A program made the translations under genes and the position numbers. The notes beneath the pieces were generated by a model. The model was not told the DNA's origin, did not search any database, and saw only the letters and a program-made list of their open reading frames with translations. A DNA stretch of 64,000 nt from assembly GCF_009828115.1 (NCBI RefSeq), contig NZ_WTYL01000002.1, positions 620,001-684,000 on the forward strand. Reading direction: 5' to 3'. Source of the DNA: Allopontixanthobacter sediminis. Its GTDB lineage: Bacteria; Pseudomonadota; Alphaproteobacteria; Sphingomonadales; Sphingomonadaceae. Of this stretch, positions 1 to 9,663 are shown piece after piece; position 1 is the first letter of the stretch; every line of letters starts with the position of its first letter.

Positions 1-1
1 C

Positions 2-1969
2 GTGGAAGATCTGGATGCGGCACTGGCAATGCCCGTCGCCAGCGATCTGGTTGGTGCAGAACAAGCGGAGCGTTTCGCATGGGTGGAGAATGTCGCCGGC
101 GTTCGCAACATCTGGATTGGCGGGCCTGACGAAACCGCGCGGCCGGTCACCACCTTCCGTTCCGACGATGGGTTTGCAATTTATGACCTGAAGCTCAGCC
201 CCGACGGAAAGCGCTTGGCTTTTGTGCGCGGTGGGGACGGGGAATTTGCCGACGGTGCAATCCCAAATCCGGGTAACGCGGCCCAGCTGCCGCAGCAGCA
301 GGTCATGATCCTCAGCCTGGCAGGCGGGAGTCCGCGGGTGATCGGTCAGGGTCAGTCGCCAGTCTTCGCGCCAGATGGCAAAATAGCGTTCATACGAAGG
401 AATGTGATCTGGCTTTGGCAACAGGGCCAGCGCGCTCGCGAAATCGCACAAGTGCGTGGAAGTATCGGGAACTTGCGGTTTTCGCCCGATGGCAAGCAGC
501 TCCTGTTTGTAAATAATCGCGGCGACCATGCCTACACTGCGCTTTATGAAATCGGCTCTCCCCGCGTACGTTATATTTCGCCTGGTCTGTCCTTTGCCGC
601 CGACCCGACCTTTTCGCCTGATGGCACCAAGGTCGCCTTTATCAAATATCGAGAACCGCCCGCCCGGGGCGACGATGGCACGCCATCGTACTGGAGCATC
701 GAAGTGGCGGATGCCGCAACCGGTGATGCGCGCACAGTCTGGCGTGCTCCTGCCGGCAAAGGGGGGCGATACGCCGGCACCCGCCAACAAAATCTGTTTT
801 GGACTGCCGACAACCGTCTGCTGTTCCCGTGGGAGCGCAACGGCTGGCTGCACGTATATGAAATTGCCGCAGACGGCACCGGGGATGCCGTCGAACTTAC
901 TTCGGGTGAATTCGAAGTCGAGACGTTCATGCTCGATCCGGACGGCCAATCGCTGCTGTTCGTGGGTAATGTCGCGGAGCCCGACCGGCATCGTTTATGG
1001 CGAGTGGCCAGAGGCAAAGCGCCAGAACGCGTAACTGAGACGCTGGGCATCGAAAGCTACCCTGCGATCGCCGGGCGCGCTGTGGCGTTGATCGCGACGG
1101 ATGAAGACAGCCCGGCCTATGTCGGCTTGGCGACTGGCTCGAACTATGCCTTGCGTCCGGACCTATCGCTGCGAGGTGCAGTCGTGCCGAAATCCGTCAC
1201 ATTTCGGGCGGATGATGGTGCGACGGTTTACGCGCAGTTATACGAAGGCCGCGGCGCAGGACCGCGGCCTGCGCTGGTGTATCTGCACGGCGGGCCACGC
1301 CGCCAGATGCTGACCGGCTTTCACCCAAGCAGCTATTATTCGAAGGCATATGCTCTTAACCAGCATTTTGCTGCGCAGGGGTATACGGTACTATCGGTAA
1401 ACTATCGCAGTGGCACCGGCTATGGCCTGGCGTTCCGCGATGCGCCAGGCATCGCGCGTGACGGAGCAAGCGAATATCGGGACGTCATCGCTGCAGGACG
1501 TTGGTTGGCTGATCGGAAGGGTGAAATTGATCCTTCGCGTATTGGCGTCTGGGGTGGCAGCTGGGGTGGATATTTGACGGCCCTTGCACTTGCCCGGGAC
1601 AGTTCGCTTTTTGCCGCCGGGGTCGACTTTCACGGAGTCCACACCATGCTTCGCGATCTGCCCCCCAGCCTTTCTCCTGCCGAGCAGATAGAGGCGCGCC
1701 AACTTCAATGGGACAGTTCGCCATTCGGCGCACTCGATACCTGGGAATCGCCTGTGCTGATTATCCACGGCGATGACGACGCAAATGTGCCATTTTTTCA
1801 GTCACCATTGCTCGCCCGTGAACTTGCCGCGCGCGGTGTGCCATTCGAGGAACTGGTATTTCCCGATGAAAGGCACAGTTTCCTGCGCCATTCCAATTGG
1901 CTGGCAAGCTATCGCGCCACCGCCGATTTTCTCGATCGCCATGTCAAACAGCGGACAACTCCGCCTTGA
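2..1969 (+). CDS. S9 family prolyl-oligopeptidase-type peptidase (5' end outside window)
   Basis: Serine peptidase expected to cut short peptides. The first roughly 390 residues hold beta-propeller repeats of the PD40 type (several copies of FSPDGxxxxF). The C-terminal alpha/beta hydrolase domain carries the nucleophile motif GGSWGG (Ser about residue 520), HGDDDANVP (Asp about 593) and DERHSFL (His about 625), so the triad looks complete. The frame is open to the left edge, so the real start and any signal peptide are not visible. The stop overlaps the proposed TTG start of the amidohydrolase by four bases (TTGA), which points to translational coupling. The family is clear; the substrate is not. 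Confidence 0.93.
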   Translation: MEDLDAALAMPVASDLVGAEQAERFAWVENVAGVRNIWIGGPDETARPVTTFRSDDGFAIYDLKLSPDGKRLAFVRGGDGEFADGAIPNPGNAAQLPQQQVMILSLAGGSPRVIGQGQSPVFAPDGKIAFIRRNVIWLWQQGQRAREIAQVRGSIGNLRFSPDGKQLLFVNNRGDHAYTALYEIGSPRVRYISPGLSFAADPTFSPDGTKVAFIKYREPPARGDDGTPSYWSIEVADAATGDARTVWRAPAGKGGRYAGTRQQNLFWTADNRLLFPWERNGWLHVYEIAADGTGDAVELTSGEFEVETFMLDPDGQSLLFVGNVAEPDRHRLWRVARGKAPERVTETLGIESYPAIAGRAVALIATDEDSPAYVGLATGSNYALRPDLSLRGAVVPKSVTFRADDGATVYAQLYEGRGAGPRPALVYLHGGPRRQMLTGFHPSSYYSKAYALNQHFAAQGYTVLSVNYRSGTGYGLAFRDAPGIARDGASEYRDVIAAGRWLADRKGEIDPSRIGVWGGSWGGYLTALALARDSSLFAAGVDFHGVHTMLRDLPPSLSPAEQIEARQLQWDSSPFGALDTWESPVLIIHGDDDANVPFFQSPLLARELAARGVPFEELVFPDERHSFLRHSNWLASYRATADFLDRHVKQRTTPP

Positions 1970-3813
1970 TCAGGCTGATCTCGATATTAGCCTGGGTCAC
2001 CTGTGTTCTCGCGGTGCAGGATGCTCGAGCGCAGGATATCACACTTATCGCCGGCGCACGCGTTTTCGATGGAACGGGCGCACCCGCGAGGGTGCAGGAC
2101 GTGCTGATTGATGGAGACCGCATTGTCGCAGTGGGCAACAGGCTAGACCTGCCCAAAGGTGCGGCGCATGTCGATGGGGAAGGCAAAACGCTGATCCCGG
2201 GCCTCCACGATCTGCACACGCATTTGCGCTCGCCCGCCTACGATACGCCAGAAGATCTGGGCAAGGCCTTTGCAGGATATCTGTTGGCCGGAGTTACTAC
2301 GGTCAATGATTACTCGGTTTCGGGGGAGATGATTGCGCCGGTTCGCGATCTGGTGCGCGCGCCGAACGGGCTGTGGGCACCGCACCTGCGGCATGCAGTC
2401 CGGATGGGTGTGCCGGGAGGGCACGGAACCGAATATGGCTGGGGCAGCTTTTTCACCATGCAGGCAACCACTGCGCGGGCGGCGCATGTGCGAATGCCGC
2501 TTGCCTTGGCGTATGATCCAGACGTTATCAAAGTGTTCGTCGATGGTTGGCGATATGGCCGCGACGGCGACACGAATTCCATGAACGAGCCCACGCTCAG
2601 CGCAATTGTGACCGATGCTCACAAGGCGGGAAAACCGGTCGTAACCCACACGGTCACGCTGGAGGGTGCAAAGATGGCTGCGGCAGCTGATGTCGATGCG
2701 CTAGTTCACGGAATAGGGGATGCCCTGGTCGATAGTGAGTTGATCGACCTCATGCGGGGCTCTGAAACGGCCTATGTTGCGACGCTGGTGGCATTCGAAC
2801 CCCAGGCGCAACGGGAGTTCACTTCAGGCGAATGGGCGCAGCTTAATCCTGGTGAGCGCGCCAGAGAGAGAATGGTTCGTGCCTGGAAGCAGTCGCCGAT
2901 AAGGCCGTATGATGTCCGCCGCTGGAAAATCATGCGACAGAACATTGCGAGATTGAAGAAAGCCGGAATACCAATTGGCATTGGTAGTGATGCGGGCGTT
3001 GACGGAGTATACCACGGACCAGCCGCCGTCCGCGAAATCCGGTGGCTGTCCAAGCTGGGTTTCACACCTGCGGAAGCGCTTGTCGCGGCGACCAGAACAA
3101 GCGCGGAAATCATGCATCAGGCAGATGATCGCGGTACGATCGCCCCCGGCATGCGCGCGGACTTGGTCCTGATTGACGGGCGGCCTGACAAGCGGATCGA
3201 GGATTTGTGGAAAGTGTCTCGCGTATGGGTATCGGGCTGCGCTGTCCCGCTGGATATTCTGCGTAAACTTGCCGATTCTCCCACATTCACGCCCATGCCC
3301 ACAGTCAGGATGACGGGGCCGATCCTGACCTCGGCCCGGAGTAACGGACGCACCGATCTGGACACCTTACCGTTTATCAGTACCGATCGGGGCACGGATC
3401 ACTCGACGATGATCGCGCTCGACGCTGCGCGTGACGGCATGACCCTGCTTGCTGCGCGAATGGGCGATTCGTCCCGGCCATATGCTCAGTGGAACTTGCC
3501 CCTTACTCGAGGTCCAATCAATGTTGCCGACGCCAGCGACTTTGCCGGCATAGAGCTGCGTGCCAAAGGGCGCGGCAATTATCGCCTGGTTCTGGAGAGT
3601 TACGCTATCGATGATGGCGATTGGTTCGCTGCAACGTTCGAACCTGCGGCTGACGGGGAGCTGTTGAGAATCCCTTTTTCCGAGTTTGGCAGCCGTAATT
3701 CGGAGGCGAGGCTCGACCTAACCCAGCTGCGAGCGCTTAGGTTCGAATTATCCGGAGAAACCGGCGGGACCGTGTCGCTCGAGCTGGGCGATGTACGATT
3801 TTACCGTCCTTAA
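1966..3813 (+). CDS. Exported amidohydrolase with C-terminal CIA30-like domain
   Basis: Metal-dependent hydrolase of the amidohydrolase superfamily (imidazolonepropionase/Xaa-dipeptidase-like branch). Visible metal-site elements are HDLHTH near the N-terminus, a Lys in VIKVFVDGW, the His of VVTHT and of ALVHGIGD, and the Asp of GIGSDAGVDG. The last roughly 160 residues look like a beta-sandwich CIA30/galactose-binding-type domain. A longer frame opens at 1897, but I chose the TTG at 1966. It gives a normal signal peptide (MIRLISILAWVTCVLAV, cleavage near ARA-QD) and overlaps the upstream stop as TTGA. It probably acts in the periplasm with the S9 peptidase, on peptides or acylated amino acids; the exact substrate is unknown. 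Confidence 0.88.
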   Translation: MIRLISILAWVTCVLAVQDARAQDITLIAGARVFDGTGAPARVQDVLIDGDRIVAVGNRLDLPKGAAHVDGEGKTLIPGLHDLHTHLRSPAYDTPEDLGKAFAGYLLAGVTTVNDYSVSGEMIAPVRDLVRAPNGLWAPHLRHAVRMGVPGGHGTEYGWGSFFTMQATTARAAHVRMPLALAYDPDVIKVFVDGWRYGRDGDTNSMNEPTLSAIVTDAHKAGKPVVTHTVTLEGAKMAAAADVDALVHGIGDALVDSELIDLMRGSETAYVATLVAFEPQAQREFTSGEWAQLNPGERARERMVRAWKQSPIRPYDVRRWKIMRQNIARLKKAGIPIGIGSDAGVDGVYHGPAAVREIRWLSKLGFTPAEALVAATRTSAEIMHQADDRGTIAPGMRADLVLIDGRPDKRIEDLWKVSRVWVSGCAVPLDILRKLADSPTFTPMPTVRMTGPILTSARSNGRTDLDTLPFISTDRGTDHSTMIALDAARDGMTLLAARMGDSSRPYAQWNLPLTRGPINVADASDFAGIELRAKGRGNYRLVLESYAIDDGDWFAATFEPAADGELLRIPFSEFGSRNSEARLDLTQLRALRFELSGETGGTVSLELGDVRFYRP

Positions 3814-3815
3814 AT

Positions 3816-5066
3816 TCACAAGAGCGGCTTTCGTTGCAATGCGTCGTCGTCCAGCTCACCCTCCCATCGGGCAACGGTCGTAGCTACGGTGAGATTTGCA
3901 AATGCGCTGGGTACGGTACGCGTCATGTCCAGTAACCGGTCGAAGGGCAGCACGAAGCCGACGACCAGCGCGGTCTGTTCCGGCGCAACCCCGCACGCCG
4001 ACAGCACGGCGGCCAACATGAACAAGGATGCCGACGGGACCGGCGCAGTTCCGAATGCGGCAAGCGCACCGGTGACGAGGACCGTCGCATAAATCGCCGG
4101 CGTCAATTCGATGCCGAACGCTTGCAGGGCGAAAATGCTGAGCAGCCCCACATACATTGCTGTCCCATCTTTACCGATACTTGCTCCCAGTGGCAGCACG
4201 GTGCCGGCGATTGCAGGTGCTACGCCCACGTTTTTCTCGGCCACGCGCATCGCGACAGGCAGTGTTGCGCTGCTCGAAGCAGTGGAGAATGCGACTGCCA
4301 AGGCATCGACAATTGCGCGCACGAAACGCGCGATCGGCACTCTTGCCAGAAATTTCAGGATGGATGTGTGCACCAGCAGTATCTGGATCGCTGAGCCGAG
4401 CACGACTGCCGCTGCAAGCCAGGCGACATTGATGAACACCGCCGCGCCGTTCTGCGCCACCGCGTTAGCAATCAACGCGAAGACGCCGAAGGGTGTAAAT
4501 TCCATGACGATCCCGACGACGCGCAGCAGGACCTTGGACAGCGATTGCAACAGCGCGGCAAATGGCTTGCCCGCCTCCCCTGCCAGCACGGTGCCGACGC
4601 CCATCAGAATCGAGACAAAGATCAGCGCCAGCATGTCCCCGTTGGCCAGCGCTTCGACAATATTTGTCGGGACGATACCGACAATCTGGTCATACATAGT
4701 GACCGGTTCGCCCAGCGGATGAGGGGCTGCGGTACCCAGATCGGCCCCGAGCCCGGGCTGCAGCAATGTGGCGACAATCATCCCGACAGCCACCGCAATG
4801 GCAGTCGTCACTGCAAAAAGGCCCACGGTGCGCCCGCCGACACTGCCCAGCCGCTGCGGGTCAGCGAGCGCAGTGATGCCGGCCGCGATTGTGATGAGCA
4901 CGATCGGCGCAACCAGCATCCTGATAGCCCGAACAAACAGATTGCCGACGATCTCCACCATCGGCGTCGCATCTGGCCAAACCAGTGCGAACACGACCCC
5001 CAGCACCAGCGCCGCCAGTACACGCTTCCATAGTGTAATCCGTGTCCAGCGCAGCAGCATGGTCAA
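3816..5066 (-). CDS. Dicarboxylate/amino acid:cation symporter (DAACS family)
   Basis: Inner-membrane secondary transporter of the glutamate/aspartate/C4-dicarboxylate family. Multiple hydrophobic segments are visible, with the family's serine-rich re-entrant region (FSTASSSATLPVAM) and a conserved GxSIGKDGTAMY stretch. At about 416 residues it has family length. The start is either TTG at 5066, which overlaps the upstream stop as TTGA and has GGGAG six bases before it, or ATG at 5060. It is the last gene of a leftward operon with a D-aminoacylase and DgcA/DgcN homologues, so I infer uptake of D-glutamate or a related acidic amino acid. It converges with the amidohydrolase gene, leaving almost no intergenic space. 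Confidence 0.92.
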   Translation of the reverse strand: MTMLLRWTRITLWKRVLAALVLGVVFALVWPDATPMVEIVGNLFVRAIRMLVAPIVLITIAAGITALADPQRLGSVGGRTVGLFAVTTAIAVAVGMIVATLLQPGLGADLGTAAPHPLGEPVTMYDQIVGIVPTNIVEALANGDMLALIFVSILMGVGTVLAGEAGKPFAALLQSLSKVLLRVVGIVMEFTPFGVFALIANAVAQNGAAVFINVAWLAAAVVLGSAIQILLVHTSILKFLARVPIARFVRAIVDALAVAFSTASSSATLPVAMRVAEKNVGVAPAIAGTVLPLGASIGKDGTAMYVGLLSIFALQAFGIELTPAIYATVLVTGALAAFGTAPVPSASLFMLAAVLSACGVAPEQTALVVGFVLPFDRLLDMTRTVPSAFANLTVATTVARWEGELDDDALQRKPLL

Positions 5067-6667
5067 TCGCAGCTCCCGGCAGGTGGCTGGTGCCGTAATG
5101 CCCGGCCTGCAGCCAAGCCCGTCACCTTGCCGTCGTCAACGGCTATCCGTCCGTTCACGATCACGGTGCGCACTCCTGTCGCCGGAACGTCCGGATTTTG
5201 GTATGTCGCCAAGGAAGAGTAGGCCTCAGGATTGAATATCACCACATCGGCAAAAGCGCCGGGACGCAAGTGACCGCGCCCTTCAAGGTGGAAGAAATCG
5301 GCAGTTGTTGCGGAACTGCTGTCAATGAACTGTTGCAACGACAATATCCGCTCCTGCCGCGTATAGAGGTCGTATTTCCGGGCGAAACTACCGTAAGTAC
5401 GAGGGTGCTTTGGCGATGCATCGGAACCGGTCATGACCCAGGGCTGGCGCATGAAAGCTGCGATGTCAGCTTCGTCCATATTGAACGAGATCACTGCAGG
5501 ATCGGCGCGGCGGATTATGGTAACTGCCACCGTCACGGGGTCCGTGCTTAGCGCTTCGGCAACCTCGCGCAGCCTTTGGCCACTCCAGTCGCCTTCGACA
5601 ATCAGCAAGGCGCCGGCTCCTCCGCGCCGCCGCAAATTATCGGCAATGCCGGCGCGCAATCTTTCGGTCTGTTGCGCATCGTCGAAACGCTCCACCATCG
5701 CGATGCGGCCGCCGTCCTGCGCCCACAGCGGAACCAGCGACGCAACCAGGCTGGTCCCACTGGCGGACCACGGGTACTGACTTGCGGTTATTGCCAGACC
5801 CTCTGCTCGCGCGGCTTCAATTTTGCCAACTATCTCCGGAGCGCTGCCTTGAACATCCACACCAAGCGCCTTGATATGGGAAATATGGACTGCAATACCG
5901 CTTTCTCGCGCGATGCGAATGGCCTCGTCGACTGCTGCGGAAAGGCCGATATTGTAATTGGATTCGTCGCGCAGATGCGTATCGTAAATACCGCCCATTG
6001 CCCCGGCAACGGCGGCGAGTGCGATCACCTCGTCGGTTTTCGAAAAGCTCTGCGGAGCGTAAAATAGTCCGGTCGAAATGCCAATTGCTCCCTCGCACAT
6101 GGCCTTGTGGACCAGCGCTTGCTCCTTGGCCAGTTCGCCATCGGTCGGCGTCTGGCGGGCATTGCCGATCACCTTGCTGCGGATCGTGCCGAATCCGGTA
6201 AACACCGCGTAGTTAACGCCGACGGGACGGGCCGAAGCGCTATCGAGAAGCGCACCGACTTCGATCGGCCCGCCGCCGTCATTTCCGATGAAGGCGGTCG
6301 TAACCCCCTGAAGCAAAAATGGCTCCAGAACTCGGGTGTGCGCCTCAGCACTCGTTAGCCACGGCTGCATATGAGTATGTGGATCTATGAAGCCGGGCGC
6401 TATAATCATGCCAGACGCGTCGATTACCCGTTTGGCCGCGATCTGCAGCGACGGTCCAACTGCGATGATGCGATCGTCCGATATCGCGACATCGCCGCCG
6501 AATGGCTCAGCGCCGCCTGGGTAAACCGTACCACCACGAATCAACAGATCGGCGCTCAGAGTGCCAAGCCGCTCTGACGGTCCAGAGGTGGCGCAACCCG
6601 TTGCAAGCAACGCAGCAGCCACGCTTATAGCGCGCAGGCAGGGTCTTCGGCTCGACCATGAATTCAA
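5063..6667 (-). CDS. Lipoprotein N-acyl-D-amino-acid deacylase (D-aminoacylase)
   Basis: Zinc amidohydrolase that removes the acyl group from N-acyl-D-amino acids. Seen: DLLIRGGTVYPGG start of the fold, FIDPHTHMQPWL metal motif, HLRDESNYN, HISHIKALG, a late MTGSDASPKHPRTYGSFARKY stretch with the conserved Asp, and the typical LRPGAFADVVIFNPE ending. The TTG at 6667 gives a classical lipoprotein leader ending LLATGC, has AGGGG eight bases upstream, and overlaps the DgcA stop as TTGA; longer in-frame starts would spoil the leader. The mature enzyme should therefore be anchored outside the cytoplasm. Its place between DgcA and a symporter suggests it frees D-amino acids, perhaps D-Glu, for import. 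Confidence 0.9.
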   Translation of the reverse strand: MNSWSSRRPCLRAISVAAALLATGCATSGPSERLGTLSADLLIRGGTVYPGGAEPFGGDVAISDDRIIAVGPSLQIAAKRVIDASGMIIAPGFIDPHTHMQPWLTSAEAHTRVLEPFLLQGVTTAFIGNDGGGPIEVGALLDSASARPVGVNYAVFTGFGTIRSKVIGNARQTPTDGELAKEQALVHKAMCEGAIGISTGLFYAPQSFSKTDEVIALAAVAGAMGGIYDTHLRDESNYNIGLSAAVDEAIRIARESGIAVHISHIKALGVDVQGSAPEIVGKIEAARAEGLAITASQYPWSASGTSLVASLVPLWAQDGGRIAMVERFDDAQQTERLRAGIADNLRRRGGAGALLIVEGDWSGQRLREVAEALSTDPVTVAVTIIRRADPAVISFNMDEADIAAFMRQPWVMTGSDASPKHPRTYGSFARKYDLYTRQERILSLQQFIDSSSATTADFFHLEGRGHLRPGAFADVVIFNPEAYSSLATYQNPDVPATGVRTVIVNGRIAVDDGKVTGLAAGRALRHQPPAGSCD

Positions 6668-7647
6668 CCCCAAAACCCCTCGATTGGAGGAAACAGGCGG
6701 CCATCTGCATCCCGAACGCCGCCGGTACGGTCTTCCAGCAGCCATATCGGTCCGTCAAGGTCGGCCCAGTCGGCCATACGCGCAATGTGCAGGGCTGGGG
6801 CAATCCCGAGCGAGGAACAGACCATGCACCCGCTCATCAGCTTCAGCCCTCGTTCGCGGGTTGCGTGCGCCAGCGCCAGCGCAGCGGTCAAGCCGCCCGC
6901 CTTGTCGAGCTTTACGTTGACGGCGTCGTAACATGTAGCGACAAACTCCAAGTCGCCGATCACATGAACGGATTCGTCTGCGCAAATAGGGACGGGGCTG
7001 ACATACCCCGCAAGCCAGCTATCTTCGCTGGCTGGAACCGGTTGTTCGAGTACATCGACGCGGCATTCAACCAATACCGGAGCCATTTGGCGGACCAGGG
7101 CTTCGTCCCAACTTTCATTGGGGTCCACGATCAGCGCCGCGCAGGGTGCAGCGTTGCGGACGGCGCGAATCTTTGCGGCCGGGTCGTCTGAATCGACTTT
7201 GACCTTGAGCAATGGAACCCGCGCCAGCCGGGTTGCAGCCTGCGCCATTTCTGCAGGCGTATCGATACCGATTGTGAGTGCGCTGCGGATTGGTTCGAGT
7301 GGCGGGTCACCCAGCCGACTAGACACCCCGATCCCGCTTTCGCGCGCTTCCAGATCCCACAATGCGCAGTCGATCGCATTGCGCGCCGCACCTGGCTGCA
7401 GCAACGCTTGCAAGGCATTCCGGTCGGCCCCGGCCTCGATTGCCGAACGGGCCGTTTCGATCTGCGCCAGAACTCCCTCGATGCTTTCGCCGTACCGCCC
7501 ATAGGGCACGCCTTCGCCGCGACCGATGGCCGTGCCGGAGGCGATTTCCACCGTAATTACGTCCGCTGCGGTTTTAACCCCGCGTGCGATCCGAAACGGT
7601 TGCTTCAGGACGAAGCGCTTGTGACGCGCTGAGACGGTTCGATGCAT
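6664..7647 (-). CDS. dgcA: Enolase-superfamily racemase, DgcA-like (N-acetyl-D-Glu racemase / dipeptide epimerase)
   Basis: Member of the mandelate-racemase/muconate-cycloisomerase group, next of kin to L-Ala-D/L-Glu epimerases. Motifs: LLKVKVDSD (the KxK catalytic lysine pair), IVDPNESW and EQPVPASED (metal ligands), CADESVH (third ligand) and VNVKLDKAGGLTAAL (second catalytic lysine). The ATG at 7647 begins MHRTVSARHKRF and fits the family N-terminus; a longer frame runs into the upstream gene. It overlaps the DgcN gene by 43 bases. From what I recall of the DgcN-DgcA pathway, DgcA converts N-acetyl-D-Glu to N-acetyl-L-Glu. Because DgcN is adjacent I prefer this to the muropeptide dipeptide-epimerase role, but the sequence alone does not exclude the latter. 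Confidence 0.87.
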   Translation of the reverse strand: MHRTVSARHKRFVLKQPFRIARGVKTAADVITVEIASGTAIGRGEGVPYGRYGESIEGVLAQIETARSAIEAGADRNALQALLQPGAARNAIDCALWDLEARESGIGVSSRLGDPPLEPIRSALTIGIDTPAEMAQAATRLARVPLLKVKVDSDDPAAKIRAVRNAAPCAALIVDPNESWDEALVRQMAPVLVECRVDVLEQPVPASEDSWLAGYVSPVPICADESVHVIGDLEFVATCYDAVNVKLDKAGGLTAALALAHATRERGLKLMSGCMVCSSLGIAPALHIARMADWADLDGPIWLLEDRTGGVRDADGRLFPPIEGFWG

Positions 7648-8639
7648 GACATATAATCTAGGATGGAATCCACTCCGAAGCGGAAGGGATCGGTGCAGGG
7701 CAGACCCAGCGAATCCGCGGTCCGCGCGCATTGGTCATGCGCTGCAGGTTCAGAGAAGGTCGAAGTATTCAAACAGATGCCAACTGCCCGCACGTGAGGG
7801 CTTGTCAATCGTGCGACGTCGAGATTGGCGGTCAGGCATCGGTCGAGCGAAGGCAAAGCACGACCGGGCAAACCGCGCATCTCGGCCCGTGCGGGATCGT
7901 GGCAAAGCACAATCGCTTCCGGCTGGGCGCCATGCAGCAGGCCGGTTGAAACACCAGCAAACGAAGGATGGAAGAGCGACCCTTGCCCCTCAATCACGTC
8001 CCACCCGTCGTCATAGCGGGACGGGGCGAGCCGCTCGATCGCGCCGGAAATAAAATCGGCAATCACCGCATCAAGCGGAATTCCTTCGCCGGCGATAAGC
8101 ATGCCTGTTTGCCCAGTAGCTCGAAAATCGGCGACTATGCCGCGCTTCTGCATCGCTGAGACCAGCGCGAGCGAGGCGTACATCTTTCCCACAGAGCAGT
8201 CGGTGCCCACCGTGAGTAACCTGTGCCCTGCACGGGGCCGCCCATTACCGACTTCAAGATTGCCGGGCGGATCCCGCACATCGATCAACAGCAGTCCGCG
8301 CCGTACAGCGATCTCGACCAGTTCCGGAATATCCCGGAGGCGCTGGTGCAAGCCGGCAGCGACGTTCATTCCCGCTTCGAGCGCAGCGGCGGCATCGATA
8401 ATCACTTCGGCATTCATAGTCCCGCCGGCATTGCTGATGCCGACCACCATAGTCCGGGCGCCCGCCAAAACAGCGGCTTCCATAGTGAGCCGAGGCAGGC
8501 CGAGCGTAAGGGGGCAATCGATGCTCCTGAATTCCCCGACGCAGTCCTCTGGTCGGAATGTAGCCAGCCCGCGCGACGTCTTGATACCGACACTGTCCGA
8601 GCTGTGCCCAAGGTAAAGGAGAAACGGAGCGGGGATCAT
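7605..8639 (-). CDS. dgcN: DUF1611 family D-glutamate N-acetyltransferase, DgcN-like
   Basis: Matches the DUF1611 family over its whole length: RPEDCVGEFR near the start, LHQRLRDIPEL, a P-loop-like GTDCSVGKMYASLAL, ADFRATGQTGMLIAGEG, WDVIEGQGSLFHPSFAGVS and LCHDPARAEMRGLP. The start at 8639 (MIPAPFLLYLGHSSDS) agrees with family members; an ATG at 8678 would add 13 residues. Characterised DgcN acetylates D-glutamate using acetyl-CoA as the first step of D-Glu breakdown in marine bacteria (recalled, not checked). It lies between the LysR gene (56-base gap) and dgcA (overlap), so this is the second gene of the D-Glu operon. No signal peptide, so cytoplasmic. Confidence 0.88.
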   Translation of the reverse strand: MIPAPFLLYLGHSSDSVGIKTSRGLATFRPEDCVGEFRSIDCPLTLGLPRLTMEAAVLAGARTMVVGISNAGGTMNAEVIIDAAAALEAGMNVAAGLHQRLRDIPELVEIAVRRGLLLIDVRDPPGNLEVGNGRPRAGHRLLTVGTDCSVGKMYASLALVSAMQKRGIVADFRATGQTGMLIAGEGIPLDAVIADFISGAIERLAPSRYDDGWDVIEGQGSLFHPSFAGVSTGLLHGAQPEAIVLCHDPARAEMRGLPGRALPSLDRCLTANLDVARLTSPHVRAVGICLNTSTFSEPAAHDQCARTADSLGLPCTDPFRFGVDSILDYMSCIEPSQRVTSASS

Positions 8640-8695
8640 GGCAGCAAGACTAAACCTCCTGCCCTGCGCCCCTGCCATACTGTCACGACGGACCG

Positions 8696-9607
8696 CTATA
8701 GCCCGCCGTTATGCGGCGGCGGCGACTGCGTGCCTATGGTAATTGCCAGTGCTTTCAGGAAATTGTTCGCCAACACACTGGGAGGCCTGTTTAGCAAGTG
8801 CATCGCGTAAACGTCGAAAGTCAGCCGGGGCATGAGCGGGCGCATGGACAGGCCGGGGGTGAGGGAAGCCCGGGCGGTAAAATTATCCACGACAGTCATG
8901 CCAACTCCATGCCGGACCAGTGCCGTGGCGATATGGAATGTGCGCGCTGAAATGACCTCGTCAAGTTCTATGCCCTGCCGCTGCACTTCCTTGCTGAAAA
9001 GCTGTCCGATCGGCCCGCTGGCAGAAAGGCTGATCAGGGGGCGCCCAACCAGTTGTTCCAGTTCGATCCGTGCCGGAGCGTTGGGCAAGTCCGCCTCTCG
9101 ATAAAGGACCACCAGTTCGCCCGCCCCCAACCATTGGTGGCCGATCGGCGTATCAGCAGGCACCTCGAACGCTATTGCCACGTCGGTTTCGCGTTCATAC
9201 AGTTTGCGGAGCAGGTCCTCGTGATGAATGGTCTGGAGGTCGAATTTCACATCGCTGTGGGAGCGTAGAAACTGCGTGACCGTTACCGGAAGTGCGTCGA
9301 GCGCAATCGAGGGCAGGGCTGAAATCTTAAGGACCGCACCTGCCCCACGCTTCAAGTTGCGGCTCGCCTCGCGTAAGGCATAGACCCGATCCTGGATTTC
9401 GCTGACTTCACCGAATAAGGCGTGTGCATCTTCGGTTGCGATCAGTTTTCCGCCGGTTCGATCGAACAGCGGAAAACCGAGCAAGGATTCCGCATGACGA
9501 AGCACCTTCGAAACTGATGGCTGGGACACGTGCAGCGCCCGCGCCGCGGCGCTGACAGAACCGTTGACGTAAACGGCGTGAAAAATCTCGATATGCCGCA
9601 ACTTCAT
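8696..9607 (-). CDS. LysR-type transcriptional regulator, probable controller of the D-Glu genes
   Basis: Typical LysR protein of 303 residues. The N-terminal winged helix-turn-helix is seen in MKLRHIEIFHAVYVNGSVSA followed by ARALHVSQPSVSKVLRHAE, and the periplasmic-binding-like effector domain follows. The ATG at 9607 is the family start; the frame extends far upstream, but that part runs into the divergent gene. It heads the leftward dgcN-dgcA operon and is divergent from the serine hydrolase, with 168 bases between the two starts. This is the standard arrangement for a regulator that controls both sides and itself. The effector is likely a D-amino acid or an N-acetyl derivative, by inference from the neighbours. 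Confidence 0.9.
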   Translation of the reverse strand: MKLRHIEIFHAVYVNGSVSAAARALHVSQPSVSKVLRHAESLLGFPLFDRTGGKLIATEDAHALFGEVSEIQDRVYALREASRNLKRGAGAVLKISALPSIALDALPVTVTQFLRSHSDVKFDLQTIHHEDLLRKLYERETDVAIAFEVPADTPIGHQWLGAGELVVLYREADLPNAPARIELEQLVGRPLISLSASGPIGQLFSKEVQRQGIELDEVISARTFHIATALVRHGVGMTVVDNFTARASLTPGLSMRPLMPRLTFDVYAMHLLNRPPSVLANNFLKALAITIGTQSPPPHNGGL

Positions 9608-9663
9608 TCGCCTGACTTCCCCCTTGCTGCTTTCGCCAGTGGCCACGGTAGGCTGATGCGGAT

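Noticed and set aside
1897-1965. ATG at 1897 as start of the amidohydrolase
   Set aside because: It would overlap the peptidase gene by 73 bases and place 23 polar residues before the signal peptide; TTG 1966 fits better.
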